DNA from: Ruminococcaceae bacterium UBA2719
GTDB taxonomy: Bacteria > Bacillota > Clostridia > Oscillospirales > Acutalibacteraceae
Reading direction: 5' to 3'
Length of the DNA stretch: 20,809 bases
Assembly: GCA_002353935.1 (NCBI GenBank)
Contig: DEKP01000008.1
Location: forward strand, 14,216-35,024
Part shown: positions 7,067-15,006 of the stretch, piece after piece
Position numbering within the stretch: position 1 is the stretch's first letter
How the letters are laid out: each line of letters starts with the position of its first letter
Notes under the pieces: generated by a model
Seen by the model: only the letters and a program-made list of their open reading frames with translations
What the model was told of the DNA's origin: nothing
Database searches by the model: none
Program-made: the position numbers and the translations under genes

Positions 7067-8962
7067 ATGGGAAAAATGAAAAAGAGAAAGGTTGTGCTGA
7101 TAGTTTTTGACGCGCTGGTTATAGCTTTGACCACGCTTTTGTCAAACAGCATAATTCATTTGTTCTGTGAGCTGTTTAAAATTGACTCAAAAAACATTGC
7201 AATAAGCGAAGTAAGAATCTTGTGGATAATAGGGCTTAATGTGCTTTTTTGCTTTTTTACATTTTTTGTGTTCGGAACATACAGCAAAATTTGGAAAAAA
7301 CAAAATATTACATCATATTTTAGATGTGTTATATCGGTAGTTATTGGGCTGTCGATTGCTATGCTGTTTTCGATGCTTACAGGGCATGAGAGCACATGGA
7401 TTTTTTATGTATTTAACATGATACTGACCTGCGCTACAGTCGTTTTATTTAGGGTTTTGTTTGTCAAAACAATAACGGAGCTTATAAAAGTTGAAGCAGG
7501 CGAAAACTTTGAGCGAGTGCTTATTGTGGGAGCCGGCAAAGCGGCTGAAATGATTTTGACAGATATCTATAACGCTAAAGACGACGAGAACAACCCGTCG
7601 AGAAATCTTTTGCCCGTATGTTTAGTCGATGATGACCTTGAAAAACAAAAGAAAAAGGTCATGGGAGTCGAGGTTGCAGGAACTACAAAGGATATATCCC
7701 ACCTGTGTGAAGAATATAATATTGGTTTGATACTTTTTTGTATTCCTTCTTGCGATGAGGATGACAGAAAAAGGATAATGGGCTATTGTTCGCAGGCTAA
7801 CAGAAAGATAAAGATTCTGCCTTATTTGGGTCAGCTTTTATTGGACGGAGACAATCCTCAGCTTCTAAATCAGGTTAAGGATATAAAGATCGAAGACCTT
7901 CTTGGCAGGGATCCCATTAATTTTGACAAAACAAAAATTAAGGACTTTATCAGAGATAAGGTTTGCATGGTTACAGGCGGAGGCGGATCAATTGGTTCTG
8001 AGCTTGTACGCCAGGTTGCTAAATATCATCCAAAGCAAATAATAGTCGTTGATATTTATGAAAACAACGTATACGATATTCAGCAGGAGCTTTTGCTTGA
8101 ATATGATAACAAGCTTGATTTTGTTGCTTTGATTGCGTCTGTCAGAGACTATGACAAGATGGAAGCTATATTCAAAGAATACAGACCTCAGCTTGTATTT
8201 CATGCAGCAGCTCACAAGCACGTGCCTTTGATGGAAACTTCTCCGGCGGAAGCGGTTAAGAATAATATTTTCGGAACATGGAATACGGCGCAGCTTTCTG
8301 ATAAATATGATGTTGAAAAGTTTGTAATGATATCCACCGACAAGGCGGTGAATCCTACAAATGTAATGGGCGCTACAAAGCGCTGCTGTGAGATGATTAT
8401 TCAGTACATGTCGCAGAATAACCAAGGGAGAACCGAATTTGTCACTACGCGTTTCGGAAACGTTTTAGGCTCTAACGGTTCGGTTATTCCGCTGTTTAGA
8501 CGAGAGATAGAATCGGGAAAACCAGTAACTGTTACACACCCTGATATTATCAGATATTTTATGACAATTCCCGAGGCAGTATCTCTTGTATTGGAAGCCG
8601 GAGCGATTGCAAGCGGCGGCGAGATTTTTGTTCTTGATATGGGAGAGCCGGTAAAAATCACAACGCTTGCAGAAAACCTTATTCGAATGTACGGCAAAGT
8701 ACCCTACAAGGACGTACCGATAAAATTTACGGGTCTTCGTCCGGGAGAGAAGCTCTATGAAGAGCTTTTGATGGATGAAGAAGGACTAAAATCAACTGAT
8801 AATAAAAAGATATTTATAGGTAACCAAATTGATATAAACGAGCAGGATCTGCTGGAAAAACTAGATGTTCTGCGTGAGTATGCGGAGCAAAACGACGATG
8901 ATAAAACAGTGCATCAGCTTGAACAGATAGTAGATACCTTTCATCATAAGACTAACAAATGA
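7067..8962 (+). CDS. Membrane-bound UDP-sugar 4,6-dehydratase (CapD/WbpM/PglF type)
   Basis: A 631-residue nucleotide-sugar dehydratase of the long form. Four TM segments occupy about residues 8-135. A Rossmann-like domain begins with LIVGAGKAAEM (about 155), and the C-terminal extended SDR domain begins with MVTGGGGSIGSE (about 302). The catalytic stretch STDKAVNPTNVMGATK (423-438) has Met in place of the usual SDR Tyr (MxxxK), typical of this family. LRPGEKLYEELL lies near the end. Family enzymes make UDP-4-keto-6-deoxy-HexNAc from UDP-GlcNAc, the first step toward bacillosamine or other deoxyamino sugars of surface glycans. ATG 7067 follows GGAG at a nine-base gap, and a TTG five codons upstream is rejected because it overlaps that site. 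It has its own consensus promoter. Confidence 0.93.
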   Translation: MGKMKKRKVVLIVFDALVIALTTLLSNSIIHLFCELFKIDSKNIAISEVRILWIIGLNVLFCFFTFFVFGTYSKIWKKQNITSYFRCVISVVIGLSIAMLFSMLTGHESTWIFYVFNMILTCATVVLFRVLFVKTITELIKVEAGENFERVLIVGAGKAAEMILTDIYNAKDDENNPSRNLLPVCLVDDDLEKQKKKVMGVEVAGTTKDISHLCEEYNIGLILFCIPSCDEDDRKRIMGYCSQANRKIKILPYLGQLLLDGDNPQLLNQVKDIKIEDLLGRDPINFDKTKIKDFIRDKVCMVTGGGGSIGSELVRQVAKYHPKQIIVVDIYENNVYDIQQELLLEYDNKLDFVALIASVRDYDKMEAIFKEYRPQLVFHAAAHKHVPLMETSPAEAVKNNIFGTWNTAQLSDKYDVEKFVMISTDKAVNPTNVMGATKRCCEMIIQYMSQNNQGRTEFVTTRFGNVLGSNGSVIPLFRREIESGKPVTVTHPDIIRYFMTIPEAVSLVLEAGAIASGGEIFVLDMGEPVKITTLAENLIRMYGKVPYKDVPIKFTGLRPGEKLYEELLMDEEGLKSTDNKKIFIGNQIDINEQDLLEKLDVLREYAEQNDDDKTVHQLEQIVDTFHHKTNK

Positions 8963-9169
8963 TTATTTGAAGTAATATCTGGGAAAGTAGTGGTTAATTT
9001 ACGCTTTACGTATTGTTGCACAACTTGATTTAATTCGCCAATTTGCTAAAAAACAGTTCTCATGTCAGTATGCGAACTTATTATTTAGATAAACTGACAA
9101 AAACCCGACTGCGTAATTTGCACACCCCAATTAATTAGCTACACTATAAAAAACAGACAGGAGATCAAT

Positions 9170-10180
9170 ATGAAAATACTGCTTACGGGCGGCGCCGGAT
9201 ATATCGGCAGCCATACCTGCGTGGAGCTTTTGGATCAAGGATATGAAGTTGTTATTGCAGATAATTTTGACAACAGTTCTAAAAAGGTTCTTGACAGAAT
9301 AAAAAAGATTACGGGCAAGAATGTTATCCTTTATGAAATTGACGTAAAGGATAAAATGGATGTTGATAAGCTGTTTGACGAGCAAAAAATCGAAGCAGTT
9401 ATACATTTTGCAGGCTTTAAAGCGGTTGGCGAGAGCTGTGCTTTTCCTGTAAAATATTACAGGAATAACGTTGATACTACCTTGACGTTACTCGAGAGTA
9501 TGAAAGAGCATAATGTGAATAATTTTGTGTTCAGCTCGTCGGCGACAGTTTACGGAATTCCCGAATCGGTGCCGCTTCAAGAATGGATGAAGCCGGGGTG
9601 CATCAATCCTTACGGAAGAACAAAATATGTAAACGAGCTGATTTTGAAGGATGCGGCGGATGCCGATGAAAATTTATCTGTTGTACTGCTTCGATATTTT
9701 AACCCTATCGGAGCGCACAAAAGTGGTCTTATAGGAGAAAGCCCGAGCGGTATCCCTAATAACCTTATGCCGTATATTACTCAGGTAGCGGTTGGAAAAT
9801 TAGAGCAGCTTGGTATTTTCGGAGATGATTATGAGACTCGAGACGGTACAGGTGTGCGCGACTATATCCATGTTGTAGATTTGGCAAAAGGCCATTTGAA
9901 AGCTATTGAATATGCGCTATCTCACAAAGGCTGCGAGCTGTTTAATTTAGGCACCGGCACCGGTTACAGCGTTCTCGATATAGTAAAAGCTTTTGAAAAA
10001 GCAAATGATATTAAAATACCATATACCATAAAGCCAAGAAGAGCCGGGGATATCGCCGAGTTTTATGCTGATCCTAAGAAAGCCAACAAAGAGCTTAACT
10101 GGCATACCGAAAATACGCTCGAGGATATGTGCAGGGATTCATGGAACTGGCAGAAGAAAAATCCGAACGGTTATGAATAA
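9170..10180 (+). CDS. galE: UDP-glucose 4-epimerase
   Basis: A 336-residue extended SDR enzyme that interconverts UDP-glucose and UDP-galactose (often also the N-acetyl forms) using bound NAD. The NAD-binding motif is TGGAGYIGSH (6-15). SSSATVYG contains catalytic Ser124, and Tyr148/Lys152 lie in PYGRTK. The typical LRYFNPIGAH, RDGTGVRDYIHVVDLA and LGTGTGYSVLD motifs follow. Length is normal for the family. ATG is preceded by AGGAG at a six-base gap. The gene follows a 207-base spacer after the dehydratase in which I see no convincing promoter or terminator, so partial read-through is possible. It supplies galactose-type nucleotide sugars for the envelope. Confidence 0.95.
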   Translation: MKILLTGGAGYIGSHTCVELLDQGYEVVIADNFDNSSKKVLDRIKKITGKNVILYEIDVKDKMDVDKLFDEQKIEAVIHFAGFKAVGESCAFPVKYYRNNVDTTLTLLESMKEHNVNNFVFSSSATVYGIPESVPLQEWMKPGCINPYGRTKYVNELILKDAADADENLSVVLLRYFNPIGAHKSGLIGESPSGIPNNLMPYITQVAVGKLEQLGIFGDDYETRDGTGVRDYIHVVDLAKGHLKAIEYALSHKGCELFNLGTGTGYSVLDIVKAFEKANDIKIPYTIKPRRAGDIAEFYADPKKANKELNWHTENTLEDMCRDSWNWQKKNPNGYE

Positions 10181-10207
10181 TAAAAGCTGTTGCATAAAGT
10201 ACTATGA

Positions 10208-10235
10208 TTGAAACAAACTTAGTATGATATATTAT
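10208..10235 (+). promoter_or_regulatory. Likely promoter of glmS
   Basis: TTGAAA (10208-10213), a 16-base spacer and TATTAT (10230-10235), about 60 bases before the glmS start. The leader is too short for a glmS ribozyme, and none of its conserved core is seen. Confidence 0.5.
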
Positions 10236-10296
10236 CTCTTTAAAATAGAACAAACAGCTAGAAAAACAGAAACTAATTTGTAAAGGAGAAGCTTAT

Positions 10297-12120
10297 ATGT
10301 GTGGAATAGTGGGATACGTAGGCCCCAGAGACTGCTCAGACGTCCTTGTTTCTGCTTTGACCAAGCTTGAATACAGAGGCTACGACTCGGCCGGAATCGC
10401 TGTGTTTGACGACTCGCTTATCAAGGTGGCAAAGAGCAAGGGAAGGCTCAAGGATCTGATTGACAAAATGGAAAAAGAAGGAAAGCCTTCAGGTCATGCA
10501 GGTATTGGACATACTCGTTGGGCAACTCACGGCGAGCCGTCGGACATTAATTCTCACCCTCATTCGGGAAAGCGCGTGACTATTGTACATAACGGAATTA
10601 TCGAAAATTACAAAGAACTAAAACAGTTTTTGTTAGATAACGGCAGACAGTTTTTGTCAGATACGGATACCGAGGTTGTGGCTCAGCTTTTGGATTATTA
10701 CTATGACGGCGATCCGATAAACACAATTCAAAGAACAGTCAGAGATCTCAGAGGTTCATATTCTCTGGGAATAGTTTTTGCAGACTTTGTTGATACTGTG
10801 TATGGAATCAGGTGCGAAAGTCCTTTGATAGTCGGAAAAGGAAAAGATGAGAGCTTTATAGCTTCCGATGTCCCGGCTATCATTAATTATACAAAGAATT
10901 ACTATACTTTGGAATACGGCGAGATAGCGATATTAAAAGATGGATCGGTAAGCTTTTGCGATCTTTACGGAAAGCCGCTTGCAAAAGAGCTCAAAACCGC
11001 CGACTGGGACGAAAAAGCTGCCGAAAAAGCAGGCTATGAGCATTATATGATAAAAGAAATTCATGAACAGCCGTCAGCCGTAAAGACAACTATTACCCCT
11101 CGTATTGAAAACGACATGGTGAATCTTACGGAATGCTCTATAACAGATGAAATGCTCAAAAGCTTTGACAGAATATTCATCGTAGCTTGCGGTACCGCTA
11201 TGCACGCGGGAATGGTTGCAAAATATGTTATTGAAAAAATTGCCCGAGTTGAGGTTATCGTAGATATTGCTTCGGAATTTAGATATCGCAATCCGCTTAT
11301 TACAAGCAAAGATTTGGTAATAATAATATCGCAGTCGGGAGAAACCGCCGATAGCAAGGCGGCGCTGAAGCTTTCAAAAGAGATGGGAGCTAAAACTTTA
11401 GCGATAGTAAACGTTAAGGGCAGTTCAATAGCAAGAGAAGCAGACATGGTTATCTATACTCACGCAGGACCTGAGATCGCCGTAGCTTCTACAAAGGCAT
11501 ATATGGTTCAGCTCAGCGTTATGTATCTTTTTGCGTTTGAACTTGCTTTTTCTAAGGGCAAGATAACTAAAGACAAATATATAGAGTTTACTAAGGCGCT
11601 GGCTTCTACTCCCGAATATATCGAAAAGACAATAGAAGAGGTTAAAGACGAGTGCCAGTATATTTCCACAAAGCTCTTAAACGCTGACAGCCTGCTTTAT
11701 ATCGGCAGAGGGCTTGACTATGCTTTGTCTATGGAAGGCTCGTTAAAGCTCAAGGAGATATCCTACATCCATTCCGAAAGCTACGCGGCAGGAGAACTCA
11801 AGCACGGAACAATCTCTCTCGTAACAGAGCAGATGCCCGTGATTGCTGTTGTTACACAAAATGATTTGCTTGAAAAAACCGTCAGCAATATAAAAGAAGT
11901 AAAAGCCAGAGGCGCTGTTACTATAGTAATTTGCGATGAACACGCAAATATCGGTAACGACGTTGCTGATTATATTATCAGAATACCACAGATAAATCCG
12001 CTGCTTATGCCTATGCTTGCAGCAGTTCCTATGCAACTTTTAGCTTATTATACATCTGTCAACCGCGGCAACGATGTTGACAAACCGCGAAATTTAGCAA
12101 AGTCAGTTACAGTTGAATGA
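10297..12120 (+). CDS. glmS: Glutamine-fructose-6-phosphate aminotransferase (isomerizing)
   Basis: A 607-residue GlmS, which makes glucosamine-6-phosphate from fructose-6-phosphate and glutamine and so commits sugar to peptidoglycan and amino-sugar synthesis. The glutaminase domain begins MCGIVGYVG with nucleophile Cys2, followed by RGYDSAGIA, GHTRWATHG and HNGIIENY. Two SIS domains follow, with ACGTAMHA, ISQSGETADS and ASTKAY. The C-terminal tail is DKPRNLAKSVTVE, as expected. Length and motifs are complete. An AAAGGAG site lies eight bases before ATG. Regulation is not through a glmS ribozyme, so control may be transcriptional. Only 71 bases separate it from the YidC-TagF fusion gene, so co-transcription is possible. 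Confidence 0.97.
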   Translation: MCGIVGYVGPRDCSDVLVSALTKLEYRGYDSAGIAVFDDSLIKVAKSKGRLKDLIDKMEKEGKPSGHAGIGHTRWATHGEPSDINSHPHSGKRVTIVHNGIIENYKELKQFLLDNGRQFLSDTDTEVVAQLLDYYYDGDPINTIQRTVRDLRGSYSLGIVFADFVDTVYGIRCESPLIVGKGKDESFIASDVPAIINYTKNYYTLEYGEIAILKDGSVSFCDLYGKPLAKELKTADWDEKAAEKAGYEHYMIKEIHEQPSAVKTTITPRIENDMVNLTECSITDEMLKSFDRIFIVACGTAMHAGMVAKYVIEKIARVEVIVDIASEFRYRNPLITSKDLVIIISQSGETADSKAALKLSKEMGAKTLAIVNVKGSSIAREADMVIYTHAGPEIAVASTKAYMVQLSVMYLFAFELAFSKGKITKDKYIEFTKALASTPEYIEKTIEEVKDECQYISTKLLNADSLLYIGRGLDYALSMEGSLKLKEISYIHSESYAAGELKHGTISLVTEQMPVIAVVTQNDLLEKTVSNIKEVKARGAVTIVICDEHANIGNDVADYIIRIPQINPLLMPMLAAVPMQLLAYYTSVNRGNDVDKPRNLAKSVTVE

Positions 12121-12191
12121 TAACAATTAGTATGAAAAAATAATTTAATAATAAATACAACGGGAAGTAAAACAGGAGGTCTATAGGGTTT

Positions 12192-14288
12192 ATGGATACG
12201 ATCATAGGATGGATAGCGGTGCCGCTCGGGTATTGTATGGAGTGGTGCTATAATATTTTGAAAAACTACGGTTTGGCAATTATTTTCTTTACATTTTTGA
12301 CAAAAATAATTCAGTTGCCAATCTCGGTATGGGTTCAAAAGAATTCTATCAAAATGGTTAAAATGCAGCCACAGATCAATCGCATAAAGGCAAAATTCTT
12401 TGGCGATAAGGATACTATAGCCGACGAACAGTCAAAGCTGTATAAAAAAGAAAAGTATAATCCGCTGGCGTCTCTTATTCCGCTTGCAGTGCAGATTATC
12501 ATTCTCATGGGCGTTGTCGGAGTAATTTACAAACCGTTTAACTATTTGCTCCATATGCCTGTAGATTTGATACAAGCGATAAATCAGCTGGGCTCGTCTA
12601 TTACCGGAACTCCGCTTGAGGACTCGTCTATTCAGCTGGCGGCAATAGACGCTATAAAGGCTAGTCCGGACAGCTTTACTGTTTTATCACAGCAGTTTCC
12701 AAACTATGACGTATCAGCCTACTTAAACAGTATACAAGCGTTTGATTTTAATTTTCTCGGCGTAAATATGTGTTGGAATCCGTCTGTTATTATCTCTACA
12801 ATGACAGCTATAGCTTTGGCAATTCCGACAGTTGCGGGTATATCAGCGTGGCTTTTGTGTTACTGCCAGAACAAGTCAAACGTTTTGCAGTCTGAACAAA
12901 GCAAGCTTAACAAATACGGCTTGATGATTATTTCTGTCGGACTGTCTCTTTACTTAGGCTTCTTTGTACCTTCGGGAATAGCCTTGTATTGGGTAGCTTC
13001 CAACTTGTTCGCTATTTTACAGCTTTATGCTTTAAACGCAGTTATTCCGCCTAAAAAGTACGTTGACTACGAAGCTCTTGAAGCAAGTCGCAAGGAGCTT
13101 TCCATGCTCGAAAACGTTGAGACAAACAAGACCCAGTCAAAAGAGCTCAAAAAACGAGAAAAAGCAGATTACAAGCGTTTCTTTTCAATCGCTAATAAGC
13201 ACCTTGTTTTCTATTCGGAGAGAAGCGGATTTTATAAGTATTTCAGCGATATAATTGAGAATTTATTAAAGCGCACTAATGTATATATTCACTATATAAC
13301 CAACGACCCCGATGACGCTATATTTAAGCTTTGTGAAAAAGATAAAAGAATCAAGCCTTATTATATCGGAACTAAAAAGATGATTACTTTGATGATGAAG
13401 ATGGATGCGGATATTGTTGTTATGACAACACCTGATTTGGATAATTATTATCTAAAGCGTTCGTTGGTTAGAAAAGATATTGAGTATATCTATGTTCCGC
13501 ATGACGCTATGAGCATGCACTTTAGCTTTAGAGAGCACGCATTTGATAACTTTGATACTATGTTCTGTACCGGACCTCATATTGTAAAAGAGTGCAGAGC
13601 AAGCGAAAAATATTATAAAACCAAGGAAAAAACCATGGTTGAGTTTGGTTATCCGCTGGTTGAGCATTTGTGCAAAGCTAATGAAGATCTTGCAAATACT
13701 CACCACGAGAAAAAACAAATCCTTGTTGCGCCGTCGTGGCAGGAGGATAACTTGCTCGACAGTTGTATCGATGATATTATAAATGGACTTTACTGCGATG
13801 ATTATCATATTATTGTCAGACCTCACCCTGAATATATGAAGCGTTTTTCGGAAAAAATGAATGTTATCGTAGAGCGCTATAAAGATAAAATCGGAGATAA
13901 TCTTTCGTTTGAACTTGACTTTTCTTCCAATGAATCTATATATTCGTCTGATCTTTTGATTACAGACTGGTCCGGAATTTCGCTTGAGTTTGCGGTATCT
14001 ACCCTAAAGCCGGTTATATTTGTAAATACTAAGATGAAGATGGAAAACAAAAATTATGAGAAGATAGAAATTGAGCCCCAGGACATTGCATTAAGAAACA
14101 AGATTGGCGTAGCGCTTGATAAGAATGAACTTGACAAAATTAAAGAGATTGCTATAATGCTATTTAGCGATGAAGAGTTTAGTCAAAAATTAAAGGATTT
14201 AAGAGAGAATTATTACTTTAATTTTGGCTCAAACGGCAAGGTAGGTTCGGATTATCTGATCAAGCAACTGACTTCATCTAAAAAATAA
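12192..14288 (+). CDS. Fusion of YidC/Oxa1 insertase with a TagF-like CDP-glycerol glycerophosphotransferase domain
   Basis: A 698-residue two-part protein. Residues about 1-285 are a YidC/Oxa1/Alb3-type insertase: YGLAIIFFTFLTKIIQLPIS with Lys38 at the usual groove-Arg position, KMQPQINRIK, NPLASLIPLAVQ, and a last TM with PSGIALYWVASNLF. A charged linker (about 286-328) follows. Residues about 330-690 resemble the CDP-glycerol poly(glycerophosphate) glycerophosphotransferase family: VPHDAMSMHFS, FGYPLVE, ILVAPSWQED, VRPHPEYMKRF, and the signature LLITDWSGISLEFA (TagF-type ITDYSS). A YidC C-terminus lies in the cytosol, which would place the transferase where CDP-activated substrates are. 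The frame is continuous with no sign of frameshift. The AGGAGG site sits an unusual 12 bases before ATG. It is not in the usual rnpA-yidC-jag context, so it is probably a specialised paralogue. Confidence 0.9.
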   Translation: MDTIIGWIAVPLGYCMEWCYNILKNYGLAIIFFTFLTKIIQLPISVWVQKNSIKMVKMQPQINRIKAKFFGDKDTIADEQSKLYKKEKYNPLASLIPLAVQIIILMGVVGVIYKPFNYLLHMPVDLIQAINQLGSSITGTPLEDSSIQLAAIDAIKASPDSFTVLSQQFPNYDVSAYLNSIQAFDFNFLGVNMCWNPSVIISTMTAIALAIPTVAGISAWLLCYCQNKSNVLQSEQSKLNKYGLMIISVGLSLYLGFFVPSGIALYWVASNLFAILQLYALNAVIPPKKYVDYEALEASRKELSMLENVETNKTQSKELKKREKADYKRFFSIANKHLVFYSERSGFYKYFSDIIENLLKRTNVYIHYITNDPDDAIFKLCEKDKRIKPYYIGTKKMITLMMKMDADIVVMTTPDLDNYYLKRSLVRKDIEYIYVPHDAMSMHFSFREHAFDNFDTMFCTGPHIVKECRASEKYYKTKEKTMVEFGYPLVEHLCKANEDLANTHHEKKQILVAPSWQEDNLLDSCIDDIINGLYCDDYHIIVRPHPEYMKRFSEKMNVIVERYKDKIGDNLSFELDFSSNESIYSSDLLITDWSGISLEFAVSTLKPVIFVNTKMKMENKNYEKIEIEPQDIALRNKIGVALDKNELDKIKEIAIMLFSDEEFSQKLKDLRENYYFNFGSNGKVGSDYLIKQLTSSKK

Positions 14289-14317
14289 ATTGTATATGTA
14301 TAAAAAATGTATACAAT
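14289..14317. repeat. Short inverted repeat between the fusion gene and the small membrane protein gene
   Basis: ATTGTATA (14289-14296) and TATACAAT (14310-14317) are perfect inverted 8-mers 13 bases apart, starting right after the fusion gene stop. No T tract follows on the plus strand, so it is not a normal terminator. It could be an operator or an mRNA processing hairpin. Confidence 0.4.
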
Positions 14318-14367
14318 AAAAAGGAAAGAATAAATTTAAGTAAAATTAAGGAAAGAGGGAAATTCCT

Positions 14368-14637
14368 ATGATTACACCACAGTCAGCTTATCTTGATCCG
14401 TCGGTAATGACATATGCTATCCAGGCTATCGCAGGTGTTATAGTAGCAGTCGGCGCAGTTGTTATTGTTTATTGGAGAAAGGCTAAGAAGAAAGTAACCG
14501 ATAAACTCGGCATTGAGGAAAACAAGAAAAAAGAAGTAGAAGAAGAGATCAAAATCATTGATAATCCGGAAGAGACTGTAGAAATTAAATCAGAAACAGC
14601 ATCAGAACCTACAGAAGCGGATTCAAAAAACGATTGA
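14368..14637 (+). CDS. Small single-pass membrane protein with acidic cytoplasmic tail
   Basis: An 89-residue protein of unknown function. A short N-terminus (MITPQSAYLDPSVMTY) leads into one TM helix (about 16-34, rich in Ala/Val/Ile/Gly). Then come a strongly basic stop-transfer stretch (WRKAKKKVTDK), GIEENKKKEVEEEI and a low-complexity acidic tail ending SKND. By the positive-inside rule the N-terminus is outside and the tail inside. An AAGAGGG-type site precedes ATG 14368. The gene lies 79 bases after the YidC-TagF fusion and shares its terminator, so the two probably form one unit. A helper or membrane partner of the fusion protein is a reasonable guess from position, but no known domain is visible. 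Confidence 0.8.
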   Translation: MITPQSAYLDPSVMTYAIQAIAGVIVAVGAVVIVYWRKAKKKVTDKLGIEENKKKEVEEEIKIIDNPEETVEIKSETASEPTEADSKND

Positions 14638-14668
14638 TAAATTAAAAATAAAGATTAAAAGCAAAGAA

Positions 14669-14702
14669 GCCCTCCGAGAAAACTCGGAGGGCAAATTTTT
14701 TT
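14669..14702 (+). terminator. Rho-independent terminator after the small membrane protein
   Basis: A perfect 10-bp stem (GCCCTCCGAG, AAAA loop, CTCGGAGGGC) at 14669-14692 is followed by AAA and a run of seven T. It ends the glmS/fusion/small-protein direction of transcription. Confidence 0.95.
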
Positions 14703-15006
14703 GAAAAGTGACGTTGCATACATTCCTGTTTTTTACTCAGGCCTTATAAACGGTGGGGTAAAACAGAGCATTTGTTATAGGATGAGTCCTGTTTATTTGT
14801 ACTTGATAAAATCACTGCAAACAAATTACCCGATCGCAAAACAAAATCACGGTCGGGTAATAAATCTTTATTTTGTCAGAACCTTTTCTCGAATGGAGAT
14901 AGGCTAATAAGTGCTTTGATTTAGAAAACAACTTATTTGCAATCGAGCAAAAAAGTTTATATTTTTTAGAGTCTGTCTTCTCGGGAAGGGTGCAGCTTCA
15001 AGCTGC
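14703..15006. other. Convergent intergenic stretch
   Basis: About 300 bases lie between the plus-strand terminator and the stop of the minus-strand LtaS-like gene. A 68-codon frame crosses it, but it would start at a TTG inside the terminator T tract with no ribosome binding site, so I do not call it. The region holds two hairpins: one at 14826-14860 (listed separately), and the palindrome GCAGCTTCAAGCTGC at about 14991-15005, directly after the LtaS-like stop. Confidence 0.5.
14826..14860 (-). terminator. Possible terminator of the LtaS-like gene
   Basis: The arms TTACCCGATCG (14826-14836) and CGGTCGGGTAA (14850-14860) form an 11-bp stem with one G-T wobble and a 13-base loop. On the minus strand the stem is followed by TTTGTTTGC, a moderate T-rich run. 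It lies about 150 bases beyond the LtaS-like stop, so it is a plausible but distant terminator. Confidence 0.45.

Noticed and set aside
8963..9169. Inverted repeat TGTCAGT/ACTGACA before galE as a terminator or riboswitch
   Set aside because: The stem is seven bases with a loop of about 23 and no T tract. It is too weak to call.
10181..10296. glmS ribozyme upstream of glmS
   Set aside because: The gap is only 116 bases and already holds a promoter; none of the conserved ribozyme core is visible. The gene seems to lack this control.
13063..13254. Internal alternative frame near the YidC-TagF junction, considered as a sign of a frameshifted gene pair
   Set aside because: The main frame runs unbroken through the junction with sensible linker residues and motifs on both sides. 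The internal frame is a shadow.
14701..14907. 68-codon open frame after the terminator
   Set aside because: It starts with TTG inside a terminator T tract, has no ribosome binding site and contains a hairpin. It is probably non-coding.
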